Part shown: positions 24,795 to 34,332 of the stretch, one piece after another
How positions within the stretch are numbered: the first letter of the stretch is position 1
Layout of the letters: each line of letters opens with the position of its first letter
DNA from: Eubacterium sp. CAG:248
GTDB taxonomy: Bacteria; Bacillota; Clostridia; Lachnospirales; Lachnospiraceae
Assembly: GCA_000436475.1 (NCBI GenBank)
Contig: FR886173.1
Location: forward strand, 1 to 49,124
Reading direction: 5' to 3'
DNA: 49,124 bases
Made by a program: the position numbers and the translations under genes
Notes under the pieces: generated by a model
Seen by the model: the letters and a program-made list of their open reading frames with translations, nothing else
What the model was told of the DNA's origin: nothing
Databases searched by the model: none

Positions 24795-24972
24795 ATGGAT
24801 TCCTCGCTTAGTATGTATATATTGTATAAGGTAATTGCTTTTTAAATAATATTTTATAAAAGTAGTTATTTTATGTAAATTATAAGATACTTTACCGATA
24901 ATTGGTAGTCTGTTTTTAATATTGATTTTATAATACAATCATCAAATTATATAATGTTAAGGAGGCAGTGGA

Positions 24973-26871
24973 ATGCGAAAAGTTACAAAATCACTGGTTA
25001 CGCTTGGGTTGTGTACAACAATGCTGTCTGGAATGATGGCTGGTGTTCCGACAGTTAGTCTTTTAAAGGCAGGTAATGTAGAGAATGTATATGCGGCAGA
25101 TAATGAACAGGTAGAATTGGGAGATCTTGTGCTTAGATTTCTTGCTATAGGTGAATATGAGCCTAACCGTTATACCAAAAAGAATGGTGGAAAATGGGCA
25201 CCGGAAGAGATTGAAAAAGGACTTCTTATTAAAGCAGATATGGTTCTTGGAGAAGGCAATGTTGAAGGTATGATGGCACCTATGAAATATTCATTACAGG
25301 ATATTACAGGACATGTTGATGCGGATGTTAATACAGGAAATATTGTCATTACTTATAACGGGCTTACACTTACTATGAAAGCAGGCAGTACAACAGCTGA
25401 ACTTGATAATGGAAAAGAAAAAACTACACTTACTATGAGAAGTGAGATAGCACCATATTTTAAAAAAGTAGATGAAGAAAAAAATGTTGATGGAAGTGAT
25501 TATTATGCATGTTATCTTCCAGTTAAGTTTACAGCGGAAGCACTTGGTGGAAATGTAATATGGAATGATGCAATGCACAGAATAGAGATGGCGTTTGCAT
25601 TCTATGCATCTGATGCGGCAGCTTCACCGGTTGTTAACTCGAAGTCTGATTATACAACAAAGAAAATGGAGTCCAATTCTAATACATATAGCAAAATGAA
25701 AGGAAGAATTGATGTTACTAAGCTTGACGAAGCAGCGGTAAAAGCTAATGTTGCTGATATGATAAAAGCTGGACTTAATGTAGTAAATCCTGTTTACCAG
25801 AATGAAGATGGTGGATGGGCTAAGACAAATACAGAGTATGATCTGCTTGAGGATTCTTTTGCAAGATTATATACAAAGGGATATTCAACAGTAGATAATG
25901 GAGCAACTCATGGACACATGAAGTTCTTATCAAGGATTATAAGACTTTCAAAAGAAAATCCTGAGCTTTTTGCAGGATATGAAACACAGCTTTCTGCGAT
26001 AGAAAAGGGCTTCTGGAAAGCAGCAAAGTATATGTGCGATTCGCAGAATAACAATGGTGGATGGCCACAGTATTATCCATATGGTGTTGGCTATTTCAGA
26101 AATATAACATTTAACGATAATGCCATGCCTGACCTTATGGAATCAATATACGCACTTTCAAACGATAAAGGGCTTACTGATAATGAACTTTGTGAGGACT
26201 ATGCGTGGGCAAGAGATGAAATAAAGGCACAGACTAATCCGTATGTGCTTGAGCTTGGTATAAAACATGATACTTTAAAGGAAGTATGGGATAATGGTCT
26301 TGATTTTGTAATAAGGGCACAGGTGGTAATTGATGGAATAAAAACAGGCTGGGCACAGCAGTATGATCCAGATGAAAAAAATCCTGTTCCAGCAGGTGGA
26401 AGAGCATTTGAGCTTCCTTCTGTATCTCCGGATGAAAGTCTTACAATGGTAAAGGTACTTGCTAACATAGTCAATCCAAGTGCAGAGGTAAAGGAGGCTA
26501 TTACAAGCTATGTGAACTGGATTAATTCAGTCGGTATAACAGGATATGGTGTATATAATATAGCTGATAGAACAAGAGAACTTGGAACTGACAGATTAAT
26601 ATTAAAGGATGGAAGTACGACAAAGCAGTTTGGACGTTTCTATGGACTTGATACAACAGGTGAATATTATGGATTCACAAAAGCACAGATGGCAAATAAG
26701 ATGACTGACAATAAGTTCTATGAAATATTTGCAGGAAGAGATTCAGTGGCACAGCTTAGCATGAACTATGGTATGGGTGAAAGAAGAATAGGATATTCAT
26801 ATGTAAGAACTAAGGCAGATGTTAATGCTACAGCGGTATATAATACATGGAAAAAGGCGCTTGGTGAATAA
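24973..26871 (+). CDS. Secreted PL10 pectate lyase
   Basis: A 632-residue extracellular enzyme that would cleave polygalacturonate by beta-elimination. The signal peptide covers about residues 1-41, ending at VYAAD. A region resembling the copper-amine-oxidase-like stalk domain (about 85-208, CYLPVKFTAEALGGNVIWND) precedes the PL10 catalytic domain (about 245-632). Conserved family motifs are DNGATHGHMKFL (308-319), GGWPQYYP (362-369), ITFNDNAM (378-385) and GGRAFELPSVS (475-485). Arg477 in the last motif corresponds to the likely catalytic base. AAGGAGG precedes the ATG. It is followed after 39 nt by a paralogue, so the two are probably co-transcribed, and it is divergent from an AraC regulator. 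Confidence 0.9.
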   Translation: MRKVTKSLVTLGLCTTMLSGMMAGVPTVSLLKAGNVENVYAADNEQVELGDLVLRFLAIGEYEPNRYTKKNGGKWAPEEIEKGLLIKADMVLGEGNVEGMMAPMKYSLQDITGHVDADVNTGNIVITYNGLTLTMKAGSTTAELDNGKEKTTLTMRSEIAPYFKKVDEEKNVDGSDYYACYLPVKFTAEALGGNVIWNDAMHRIEMAFAFYASDAAASPVVNSKSDYTTKKMESNSNTYSKMKGRIDVTKLDEAAVKANVADMIKAGLNVVNPVYQNEDGGWAKTNTEYDLLEDSFARLYTKGYSTVDNGATHGHMKFLSRIIRLSKENPELFAGYETQLSAIEKGFWKAAKYMCDSQNNNGGWPQYYPYGVGYFRNITFNDNAMPDLMESIYALSNDKGLTDNELCEDYAWARDEIKAQTNPYVLELGIKHDTLKEVWDNGLDFVIRAQVVIDGIKTGWAQQYDPDEKNPVPAGGRAFELPSVSPDESLTMVKVLANIVNPSAEVKEAITSYVNWINSVGITGYGVYNIADRTRELGTDRLILKDGSTTKQFGRFYGLDTTGEYYGFTKAQMANKMTDNKFYEIFAGRDSVAQLSMNYGMGERRIGYSYVRTKADVNATAVYNTWKKALGE

Positions 26872-26910
26872 ATAGTCCTAGAGTAAAGCAGTGTAAGAAT
26901 GGAGATAAAT

Positions 26911-28908
26911 ATGAGACGAGATATAAAAAAAGGTATGAAAAAAGCGGCTATAGGTATTGTGGCTGCTACAATGCTTACAGTTATGGCAGCACCTGTATCT
27001 GTTTTACCAGTAAGTGCAGCAACTGTAACAAGAGGAAGTTATGATTTTTCTAATATGGTTGTAAGAAGAGTATGGTTTAATACAAATGATCCAGTATTTT
27101 TAATAGATGATTATGAAAGAGTATGGCTTGATAATAATGTTAATGTATTAGCTACAGGCAATGCAACTGATGCTAAGACAACAAGTAATCTTATGGCACC
27201 TATGAAAAATATGTTTGCTTATATAGGTGCTGATTACAAGGAAGATGGTGATAACATAACTATCACTATGAATGACACAACAGTTAAGCTTAAGATTGGT
27301 TCTTCAGATGTTGAGATTAATGGCAAAGTTACATCAGGTGCATTAACAGATGAGCAGATACCAGCAAAGGTCAATGTTAAAGAAAAGTATGCAGATTATA
27401 ACACATTTTTAACAGAAGATTATAATGTTGTGTATCTTCCAGTTGCATATGTACTTAATATATTTGGTGCAGATATGTACAAGGATGGCAAAATGTCAGA
27501 CAGCTTTTATGCAGCGGTTCCAGTTATGAAGACAGAGTCTGTTCCTTCATATGAAACATCTTCAAAAGGATATGGCATGCGTTATGATGCATTGCTTGAG
27601 GGAACACTTGATGTTACTACATCAGTAGCAGATCTTATTGTAGCATTACAGAACGAAGATGGTGGATTCCAGGTACTTCCTGATAATTATGAAATGTCAC
27701 AGAAGGAAACAGGACTTGGAAGCATGAAAGATGTTTCAAGTGTTTACAATGGTGCAACAACATCAGAATTAAAGTATCTTGCAAAGTATATAACAGCTAA
27801 TAAGCCAGAAGATTCAAAGTATCAGGATGCATTTGTAAAAGGTATTAAGTACCTTCTTACAACACAGCGTGATAATGGTGGATGGAGTATGAATCCAGGT
27901 AGTGGAAGTGGCTTTAATGCTAATATAGAAGTGGGTAACAAGGCTATGACTGAGGTACTTACACTTCTTAGTGATATTGCAATACTTAACAATCAGGATT
28001 ATGTGTTTGCAAGGAAAGCGATGAATGTTGATGAAATAAAGTCAGCAGTAGAAAAAGGAAATGATTTTATTGTAAAATCGCAGATCAGCAACAATAATAA
28101 AAAGTCTGGCTGGGCAACACAGTATGACAAGTCTGGAAATGTAACTATGGGACATACATATGAAAGAGAGTCTGTCAGTTCTTATACAACAAAGGATGTT
28201 ATCGACTATCTTATGACTATACATAATCCTTCACAGGATATTAAGGACGCTGTTGAAAGTGCATACAGCTGGCTTAAGGATGTTAAAATAGCTGATAAAG
28301 AGCAGGAAGTTGTAAAAGATACATCTATGAATAATGGCTTTGATGTATATCTTGTTGATGGCAGCGGAACATGGGCTTCTAATTATGTATATGATAAAGC
28401 TGCTGATTCTTACAGACCTTTGTATTCAGATGTGGATCCAACAAGAGCAGACCAGAAGTATGTAAATGTATATGAGCTTTACAATCTTGATGGTAACAGT
28501 GTTGGAAATAATAAGATTAACAATAAGGATTTGATTCTTTATTCAACAAGAACAACAGTTTCTTACTATGATAATAATCTTGCAGATGAGCTTATTGCAA
28601 CAGGATATGATGAGTGGAAGAGTTATCTTGCTAATGGTTTCCCTGAAATACCTAAGGATCCAGCAGATTCACCTGATAATAATGGTGGTTCAGATAATGG
28701 AAATAATGCAGATAATTCACAGAATAAGGATACACCACAGACTCCATCAGAATCAGGAAATGCAGAAGTATCAGATAACAATACAAAGACAGGTGATAAG
28801 GCACCAGTTGGCTTATTAGCAGCTGTACTTGCAGTATCTGGCGGATTAGCAGGTATAAGTGTATACGCAGTAAGAGAGTCTAAAAAAAGAGGCTTAATAA
28901 AAAAATAA
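26911..28908 (+). CDS. Cell-anchored PL10 homologue with altered active site
   Basis: A 665-residue paralogue of the preceding lyase. It has a signal peptide (about 1-37, ending SAA), a stalk-like domain (about 95-200), a PL10-like domain (about 225-600), a Pro/Asp/Asn linker (about 600-635) and an anchor (TGDKAPVG, one helix, then KKRG). Aligned by eye, PL10 motifs are altered: DNGAT becomes YNGAT (279-283), NDNAM becomes GNKAM (342-346), and the Arg in GGRAFE becomes His (GHTYE, His415). GGW (323-325) and the alpha-helical frame persist. It is probably a pectin-binding pseudoenzyme held at the surface, though altered specificity is possible. Start 26911 follows GGAG; ATG 26899 lies in that site. 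Confidence 0.82.
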   Translation: MRRDIKKGMKKAAIGIVAATMLTVMAAPVSVLPVSAATVTRGSYDFSNMVVRRVWFNTNDPVFLIDDYERVWLDNNVNVLATGNATDAKTTSNLMAPMKNMFAYIGADYKEDGDNITITMNDTTVKLKIGSSDVEINGKVTSGALTDEQIPAKVNVKEKYADYNTFLTEDYNVVYLPVAYVLNIFGADMYKDGKMSDSFYAAVPVMKTESVPSYETSSKGYGMRYDALLEGTLDVTTSVADLIVALQNEDGGFQVLPDNYEMSQKETGLGSMKDVSSVYNGATTSELKYLAKYITANKPEDSKYQDAFVKGIKYLLTTQRDNGGWSMNPGSGSGFNANIEVGNKAMTEVLTLLSDIAILNNQDYVFARKAMNVDEIKSAVEKGNDFIVKSQISNNNKKSGWATQYDKSGNVTMGHTYERESVSSYTTKDVIDYLMTIHNPSQDIKDAVESAYSWLKDVKIADKEQEVVKDTSMNNGFDVYLVDGSGTWASNYVYDKAADSYRPLYSDVDPTRADQKYVNVYELYNLDGNSVGNNKINNKDLILYSTRTTVSYYDNNLADELIATGYDEWKSYLANGFPEIPKDPADSPDNNGGSDNGNNADNSQNKDTPQTPSESGNAEVSDNNTKTGDKAPVGLLAAVLAVSGGLAGISVYAVRESKKRGLIKK

Positions 28909-28972
28909 AATGATGTCAGTCTGAACTTTCAGAGGATAGTAAAGAAACTTATTAATCCATAGGCATTGTTTA

Positions 28973-29019
28973 AAAAAGAGTTTGTATTAATGGGAAACTG
29001 TTATATACAAACTCTTTTT
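28973..29019 (+). terminator. Terminator of the PL10 pair
   Basis: A 15-bp perfect stem (28973-28987 with 29005-29019) has an A-rich left flank and a T-run in the right arm. Confidence 0.88.
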
Positions 29020-29166
29020 CAGTTATTTGCGATTAATAAGAGATACTTTCAGCATCTTTTGTCTATGAAATAGTGGTATAATTTTATATATGTACATAAC
29101 ATATCTAATTATTTGTTAAGTTAGCTGAGAAATAAAATTCTAATATCAAATGTGAGGAATATGAAT

Positions 29167-31422
29167 ATGAACAAAAGTATAAATATGAGTGTAAATAAGA
29201 GTGTAAATGAAAATATGGGTAAAGACATAGATAAAAGTAATAATAAAAATATGAATAATGGTGATGTGATTAATAGACTAGATGTAGTAAAAAAATACAA
29301 TCCACATTTAAGTAATGCGGATGCAAAGTCACCACTGACAGTTGGTAATGGCAGGTTTTGTTTCACGGCAGATGTTACAGGAATGCAGACACTTTATGAG
29401 GAGTATAGCATCGAAACTCCTTTGTGTACTATGGCAGAGTGGGCGTGGCACACTTATCCTGGACATCGCTATACTATGGATGATGTGTGTATGACTGAAT
29501 ATGATTTTCTTGGGAGAAAGGTGTCATATCCACGTGTAAAATATGAAGGAAATGAGGCAGCCTACGACTGGGTACGAATGAATCCACACAAGTTTAATCT
29601 TGCAAGGATTGCATTGTCAGTTGATGGTACATATCTGACTTCTGATATGTTATCAGATATAAACCAGACCCTTGATATAACAACAGGCGTGTTAAAAAGT
29701 GATTTTATAGTAAGCTATGCTTCGCATGAGTATAAGGTAAGCGTTGAAACAGTATGTGATAATAAGTCAGATACTGTTGCTTTTAGGGTGGAGTCTGAAC
29801 TCTTGAAGAAAGGGCTTTGTGTGGATACACATTTTCCGTATGCTTCATGTAATATAACGGGTTCTGACTGGTTGGATGATAAAGTACACTATGATAAAGT
29901 TACAGTGATAAATTATAATGAATTGGTTAATATATCAAGTGAAAAATATAATAGTGAGACTTGTAAGATATCAGATAAAATTCCTGCTGATGGTAGTGCA
30001 GAGATAAAGAATAAAAAGATATATAAGATAAAAAGACAGATTGACAACACACATTATTCAGTTCACATAAAAACTAATGGAGTTCTGGAAAAGGCAGACA
30101 AACACAGATATCGTATAAATAAGGCAGATAGTGACAATGTTCTTTATCTATGCGTTGGGTTTGAGGATGAAGATGGAATATATGCCAGTATATATAATAA
30201 TGTCCAAAGTAATATGTGTGTAGATAATAACAAGGCTAATGCAGATAATGAGTGTGCTGCAGATACATTTGCAGCAATAAAAGAAAATGTATATACATTC
30301 TGGCATAATTACTGGAGCAGCGGAAAGTTTCTCTGCCATGAAAATGATGAGCTTATGAGAAGAGTTATATTATCACAGTATCTTCTTATAGTTAATGACA
30401 GTGGCTATATACCACCAGCGGAAACAGGTCTTACATGTAACAGCTGGTATGGAAAAGCTCATCTTGAGATGCATTACTGGCATATGGCGTGGGCTGCTTT
30501 GTGGGGACACCCAGAGCTTCTTGAAAAAAGCTTTGACTGGTATATAAGCATACTTCCAGAAGCTAAAAAAAATGCAGCAAGAAATGGTTATAGGGGTGCA
30601 AGGTGGACGAAGATGGTATCATACACAGGAAAGGATTGTCCGTCAAAGATTGCACCACTGCTTATATGGCAGCAGCCTCATATAATAAATATGCTGCAGA
30701 TGGTGCTGGATTGTTATAATAACGACGTGCATTTTAAGAAAAAAACAGACAAATATATGCATAAGTACTGGATTCTGGTGCAAGAGACTGCCAAATTCAT
30801 GGAAGATTATCTTGTATATGATATTGCTTCGGATACATTTAACATAGAAGCACCTGTCATACCAGTACAGGAAAGACATCTCCCAGAGGATACAAGGAAT
30901 CCTGTGTTTGAGCTTGCATACTTTAGATACGGTTTAAAGATAGCGGCAGAGTGGGCTGATAAGCTGGGATATGTAACATTTTCAGAGAAATGGAACAATA
31001 TAGCAGACAGAATAGCACCGCTTCCGGTTTATGATGGCTTATACATATCACAAGAGAATTGTCCGGATACATATGTTAACAAGGCTATTGATCATCCGCT
31101 TATGCTGCAGGTATATGGTATGTTAGATGGTTATGGTGCTAAAGATATTGTTGATATGAATATATATAGGGCAACTCTCGATAAGGTAATGGAAGTATGG
31201 GATTATTCTACACTTTGGGGCTGGGATTTTGCAGTTATAGCTATGGCAGCAGACAAGCTTGGTCTTAAGAGGGAGGCACTTTCACAGCTCCTTATAGAGT
31301 CGCCTAAAAATGAATATGTAGTAAGTGGAAATAACAGGCAGAATTCACGAAAGGATCTGCCACTATATCTTCCAGGTAACGGAAGTCTGCTTATAGCTGT
31401 AGCGAAGATGTTTTTTGAATGA
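29167..31422 (+). CDS. GH65-like six-hairpin glycosidase
   Basis: A roughly 750-residue cytoplasmic (no signal peptide) carbohydrate-active enzyme. The N-terminal beta-sandwich starts at about residue 40 with NADAKSPLTVGNGRFCFTAD and PLCTMAEWAWHTYP. The (alpha/alpha)6 barrel carries GLTCNSWYGKAHLEMHYWHM, GYRGARWTKMVS and SKIAPLLIWQQPHII, all typical of the GH65-like six-hairpin group found in gut bacteria. Specificity within the group is unclear. The first 35 residues are low-complexity Met/Asn/Lys/Ser sequence with repeated codons, so the true start is uncertain; GAGG at 29154-29157 fits ATG 29167 (or 29161). It follows the PL10 terminator and probably acts on imported pectin-derived or other oligosaccharides. 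Confidence 0.78.
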   Translation: MNKSINMSVNKSVNENMGKDIDKSNNKNMNNGDVINRLDVVKKYNPHLSNADAKSPLTVGNGRFCFTADVTGMQTLYEEYSIETPLCTMAEWAWHTYPGHRYTMDDVCMTEYDFLGRKVSYPRVKYEGNEAAYDWVRMNPHKFNLARIALSVDGTYLTSDMLSDINQTLDITTGVLKSDFIVSYASHEYKVSVETVCDNKSDTVAFRVESELLKKGLCVDTHFPYASCNITGSDWLDDKVHYDKVTVINYNELVNISSEKYNSETCKISDKIPADGSAEIKNKKIYKIKRQIDNTHYSVHIKTNGVLEKADKHRYRINKADSDNVLYLCVGFEDEDGIYASIYNNVQSNMCVDNNKANADNECAADTFAAIKENVYTFWHNYWSSGKFLCHENDELMRRVILSQYLLIVNDSGYIPPAETGLTCNSWYGKAHLEMHYWHMAWAALWGHPELLEKSFDWYISILPEAKKNAARNGYRGARWTKMVSYTGKDCPSKIAPLLIWQQPHIINMLQMVLDCYNNDVHFKKKTDKYMHKYWILVQETAKFMEDYLVYDIASDTFNIEAPVIPVQERHLPEDTRNPVFELAYFRYGLKIAAEWADKLGYVTFSEKWNNIADRIAPLPVYDGLYISQENCPDTYVNKAIDHPLMLQVYGMLDGYGAKDIVDMNIYRATLDKVMEVWDYSTLWGWDFAVIAMAADKLGLKREALSQLLIESPKNEYVVSGNNRQNSRKDLPLYLPGNGSLLIAVAKMFFE

Positions 31423-31530
31423 TGACAAAGATATTTTAAGTAATGACAAAGCTGCTTATGAGTAATTTTCAAAATTGCAGAATTGTGTTACACTTAATAC
31501 GAAATATGAAAATAGAAATGGAGATATAAT

Positions 31531-33468
31531 ATGGATGCCAGTCAGGTATTGAAGCAGTATTTTGGATATGACAGCTTCAGAAAAGGACAGTCAGATATAA
31601 TAGAAGCCATATTGCAGGGACGTGATGCACTTGCGATTATGCCGACCGGAGCAGGAAAGTCAGTGTGTTATCAGGTTCCTGCATTACTGTTACCGGGTAT
31701 AACCATAGTTATATCTCCGCTTATATCACTTATGCAGGATCAGGTCAAGTCACTTAATGAAGCAGGGATAAATGCAGCTTATATTAATTCAACCCTGTCA
31801 GAATCACAGATGTATAAAGCACTTGATTGTGCAGCAAATGGAAAGTACAAGATAATCTATGTGGCACCAGAAAGACTTGAAACCATGAGTTTCATAACAT
31901 TTGCAAAAAAAGCAGATATATCGATGGTGACTATTGATGAAGCACATTGTATATCACAGTGGGGACAGGATTTCAGACCAAGCTACTTAAAGATAGTTGA
32001 TTTTATAGACAGCCTGTCAGAAAGACCCGTTGTGAGTGCATTTACGGCAACGGCGACAAGTGAAGTAAAGACAGATATAGAGTGCATATTAAAGTTAAAA
32101 GCTCCAAGGGTTGTTGTTACTGGTTTTGACAGGAAAAACTTATACTATAGTGTAGAGCATCTGTCAGGAAAGAAAAAAGATGCGTACATAGCCGGATATA
32201 TAAAAGAGCATATGGATGAGAGTGGAATTATCTACTGCGCTACAAGAAAAAATGTGGACAAGCTATATGATGAGCTTGGTTCACTGGGGATAAGTGTCAC
32301 AAAGTATCATGCAGGACTTGATAATGAAACAAGAAAGCAGAATCAGGACGACTTTATATATGACCGGGTTCAGGTCGTTATAGCGACCAATGCATTTGGA
32401 ATGGGAATAGATAAGTCCAATGTGAGATATGTTATTCATTACAATATGCCGCAGAGCATGGAAAACTACTATCAGGAGGCAGGACGAGCAGGAAGAGATG
32501 GTGGTGAATCTCAGTGTATAATGTTGTTTTCAGCACAGGATGTCATTATAGATAAGTTTCTTCTTGACAGTAAGGAGTTTGAGGGTGTTGAAGATGAGGA
32601 CAGAAGCATAATAAAAGAGCGCGACTTACACAGGCTTCATACTATGGAAATGTATTGCAAGACCACGGAATGTCTTCGTAACTACATTCTTTCTTACTTT
32701 GGTGAAAAAACAGGAGAGCCATGTGGTAATTGTGGTAACTGCAACAATGAATATGAACAGATAGATATGACTGCGGATGCAAAGTGGGTTATTAACTGTC
32801 TGGCAGAAACACATGGAAGATTCGGCTTGAGTATCGTGCTTGGAACACTGCTTGGCGCAAAGCGTGCAAGGCTTAAGGAAGTTGGTGCATTAAGCTATAA
32901 GTCTTATGGAAAGTTGTCTGATAGAAAAGAAGCAGAACTAAGGCTCCTTATTGACCAGATGATAAATGCTGGATATGTTATACAGACAGATGGAGAGTAC
33001 AGTGTTTTAAGAATGGGTGATATAAGTCCTTTAAGGGATGAAAATACTCATGTATACATAAAGAAGGCCAAGAGAACATATGCTGGTGAGCTGCTCAATA
33101 TGGCAGGACAGACAGGCAGAAAGGCTGCTTCAGGAAATACGAGTGCTGCTACAGAAGGAAGCAATGCAGCTTCAAGGACAAGAAAGAAGAGTACAGATTC
33201 ACTTACTGCTGCAGGTTATGAGCTGTTTGAGCGGTTAAGGGCATTAAGACTTGTTATAGCGAGAGAAGAAGGCATGCCTCCATACATTATATTTAATGAC
33301 AAGACGTTGATAGATATGTGTGAAAAGCTGCCGGTTGATGCAGACACTATGCTATCAGTATCTGGTGTAGGACAGAATAAGCTTATGAAGTATGGAAGCA
33401 GGTTTACAGAGGAAATCAATAAGTTCGTTAGTGAGCATCCAGGTGTTGTTACTACACTTGATATATAG
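31531..33468 (+). CDS. recQ: ATP-dependent DNA helicase RecQ
   Basis: A 645-residue 3'-5' DNA helicase for replication and recombination repair. Motif I is MPTGAGKSVCYQ (Walker A at about 39-44), with DEAH box DEAHCISQWGQDFRPSY (136-139), motif III FTATAT and motif VI QEAGRAGRDG. A zinc-binding RQC segment holds four cysteines (CLRNYIL..CGNCGNC). A winged-helix part and a C-terminal HRDC domain (about 565-640, AGYELFERLRALRLVIAREEG) complete the architecture. A Ser/Thr/Ala-rich linker (about 530-555) precedes HRDC. GGAG lies 7 nt before the ATG. The metal-enzyme cluster follows after 50 nt without a visible terminator, so read-through is likely. Confidence 0.95.
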   Translation: MDASQVLKQYFGYDSFRKGQSDIIEAILQGRDALAIMPTGAGKSVCYQVPALLLPGITIVISPLISLMQDQVKSLNEAGINAAYINSTLSESQMYKALDCAANGKYKIIYVAPERLETMSFITFAKKADISMVTIDEAHCISQWGQDFRPSYLKIVDFIDSLSERPVVSAFTATATSEVKTDIECILKLKAPRVVVTGFDRKNLYYSVEHLSGKKKDAYIAGYIKEHMDESGIIYCATRKNVDKLYDELGSLGISVTKYHAGLDNETRKQNQDDFIYDRVQVVIATNAFGMGIDKSNVRYVIHYNMPQSMENYYQEAGRAGRDGGESQCIMLFSAQDVIIDKFLLDSKEFEGVEDEDRSIIKERDLHRLHTMEMYCKTTECLRNYILSYFGEKTGEPCGNCGNCNNEYEQIDMTADAKWVINCLAETHGRFGLSIVLGTLLGAKRARLKEVGALSYKSYGKLSDRKEAELRLLIDQMINAGYVIQTDGEYSVLRMGDISPLRDENTHVYIKKAKRTYAGELLNMAGQTGRKAASGNTSAATEGSNAASRTRKKSTDSLTAAGYELFERLRALRLVIAREEGMPPYIIFNDKTLIDMCEKLPVDADTMLSVSGVGQNKLMKYGSRFTEEINKFVSEHPGVVTTLDI

Positions 33469-33518
33469 TGGAAAATTGTAATTAAGTGCATACAGATATT
33501 GATATGGAGGATATAAAG

Positions 33519-34283
33519 TTGGAAGATAAAACAAAGATAATAGCAGTCGCAGGCAAAGGCGGCGTTGGAAAGACATCACTTGCAGGAGTTATAGTGAAGC
33601 TTCTTGTTGAAAGCTTTCCTGATAAGAAGATACTGGCAATAGATGCAGACCCGGCAGTCGGTCTGTCAACAGTGTTAAATGTAGATGTAGATAAAACTAT
33701 AGATGATATAAGAAAAGAAGTTATAAAGAATGTTGAGGATGGTGATACCAAGTCGGCAGTAGAACTTTTAGGAGAAGCTAAATATGAAATATATGATGCA
33801 TTAAAAGAGCAGGATGGCTATGCATTTATAGCAATAGGAAGACCTGAAAGTGCAGGCTGTTATTGCAGGATTAACTCATATCTTAAAGAAGTTATCACTA
33901 TGCTTTCAGACCAGTTTGACTATGTTGTCATAGATGGCGAGGCAGGTATTGAGCAGATAAACAGAAGAGTTATGGAGAAGGTGACACATCTTCTGCTTGT
34001 TACAGATGCAAGCAAGAAGGGATGTCAGGTTGTTAAAACTATCAAAGATGTAGCAGATGAGCTTGTTATGTATGATAAGATAGGTGTTATTGCAAACAGA
34101 CTTCCTAACAGCAAGGTAACAGAGCTTATGGATATAGGTGATATACAGCTTCTTGCGGCTATAGAGAGTGATGAGGAGCTTGCAAGAGCAGATGTTTTAG
34201 GTGAAAATGTATTAAAACTTTCTGATGATACAAAGATAGTTAAAGGGGCAAGAGAGGCTCTTGCTAATATCGGGATATTATGA
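33519..34283 (+). CDS. CooC-like nickel-insertion ATPase
   Basis: A 254-residue MinD/ParA-type P-loop ATPase of the CooC/AcsF group, which loads nickel into CO dehydrogenase or acetyl-CoA synthase. The deviant Walker A is GKGGVGKTS (12-20), the switch region DADPAVGLS (42-50) and the Walker B-like VVIDGEAG. The CooC hallmark Ni-binding CXC is present as GCYCRIN, with Cys114 and Cys116 close to the positions known in CooC1. TTG 33519 is the likely start, with GGAGG (33506-33510) 8 nt upstream; an ATG within that site and a GTG at 33486 lack ribosome sites. It heads a cluster with dehydratase-like subunits and an ACS-like protein. No CO dehydrogenase is present. Confidence 0.85.
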   Translation: MEDKTKIIAVAGKGGVGKTSLAGVIVKLLVESFPDKKILAIDADPAVGLSTVLNVDVDKTIDDIRKEVIKNVEDGDTKSAVELLGEAKYEIYDALKEQDGYAFIAIGRPESAGCYCRINSYLKEVITMLSDQFDYVVIDGEAGIEQINRRVMEKVTHLLLVTDASKKGCQVVKTIKDVADELVMYDKIGVIANRLPNSKVTELMDIGDIQLLAAIESDEELARADVLGENVLKLSDDTKIVKGAREALANIGIL

Positions 34284-34332
34284 TGTAATGTGCAAAGGCT
34301 CAAAATTGATTCGTTAAAGAAAGGATAACAAC

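Noticed and set aside
24900..24972. Promoter for the PL10 operon
   Set aside because: TATAAT occurs at 24929-24934 but no -35 word is at the right distance. An activator-dependent promoter is possible but cannot be placed.
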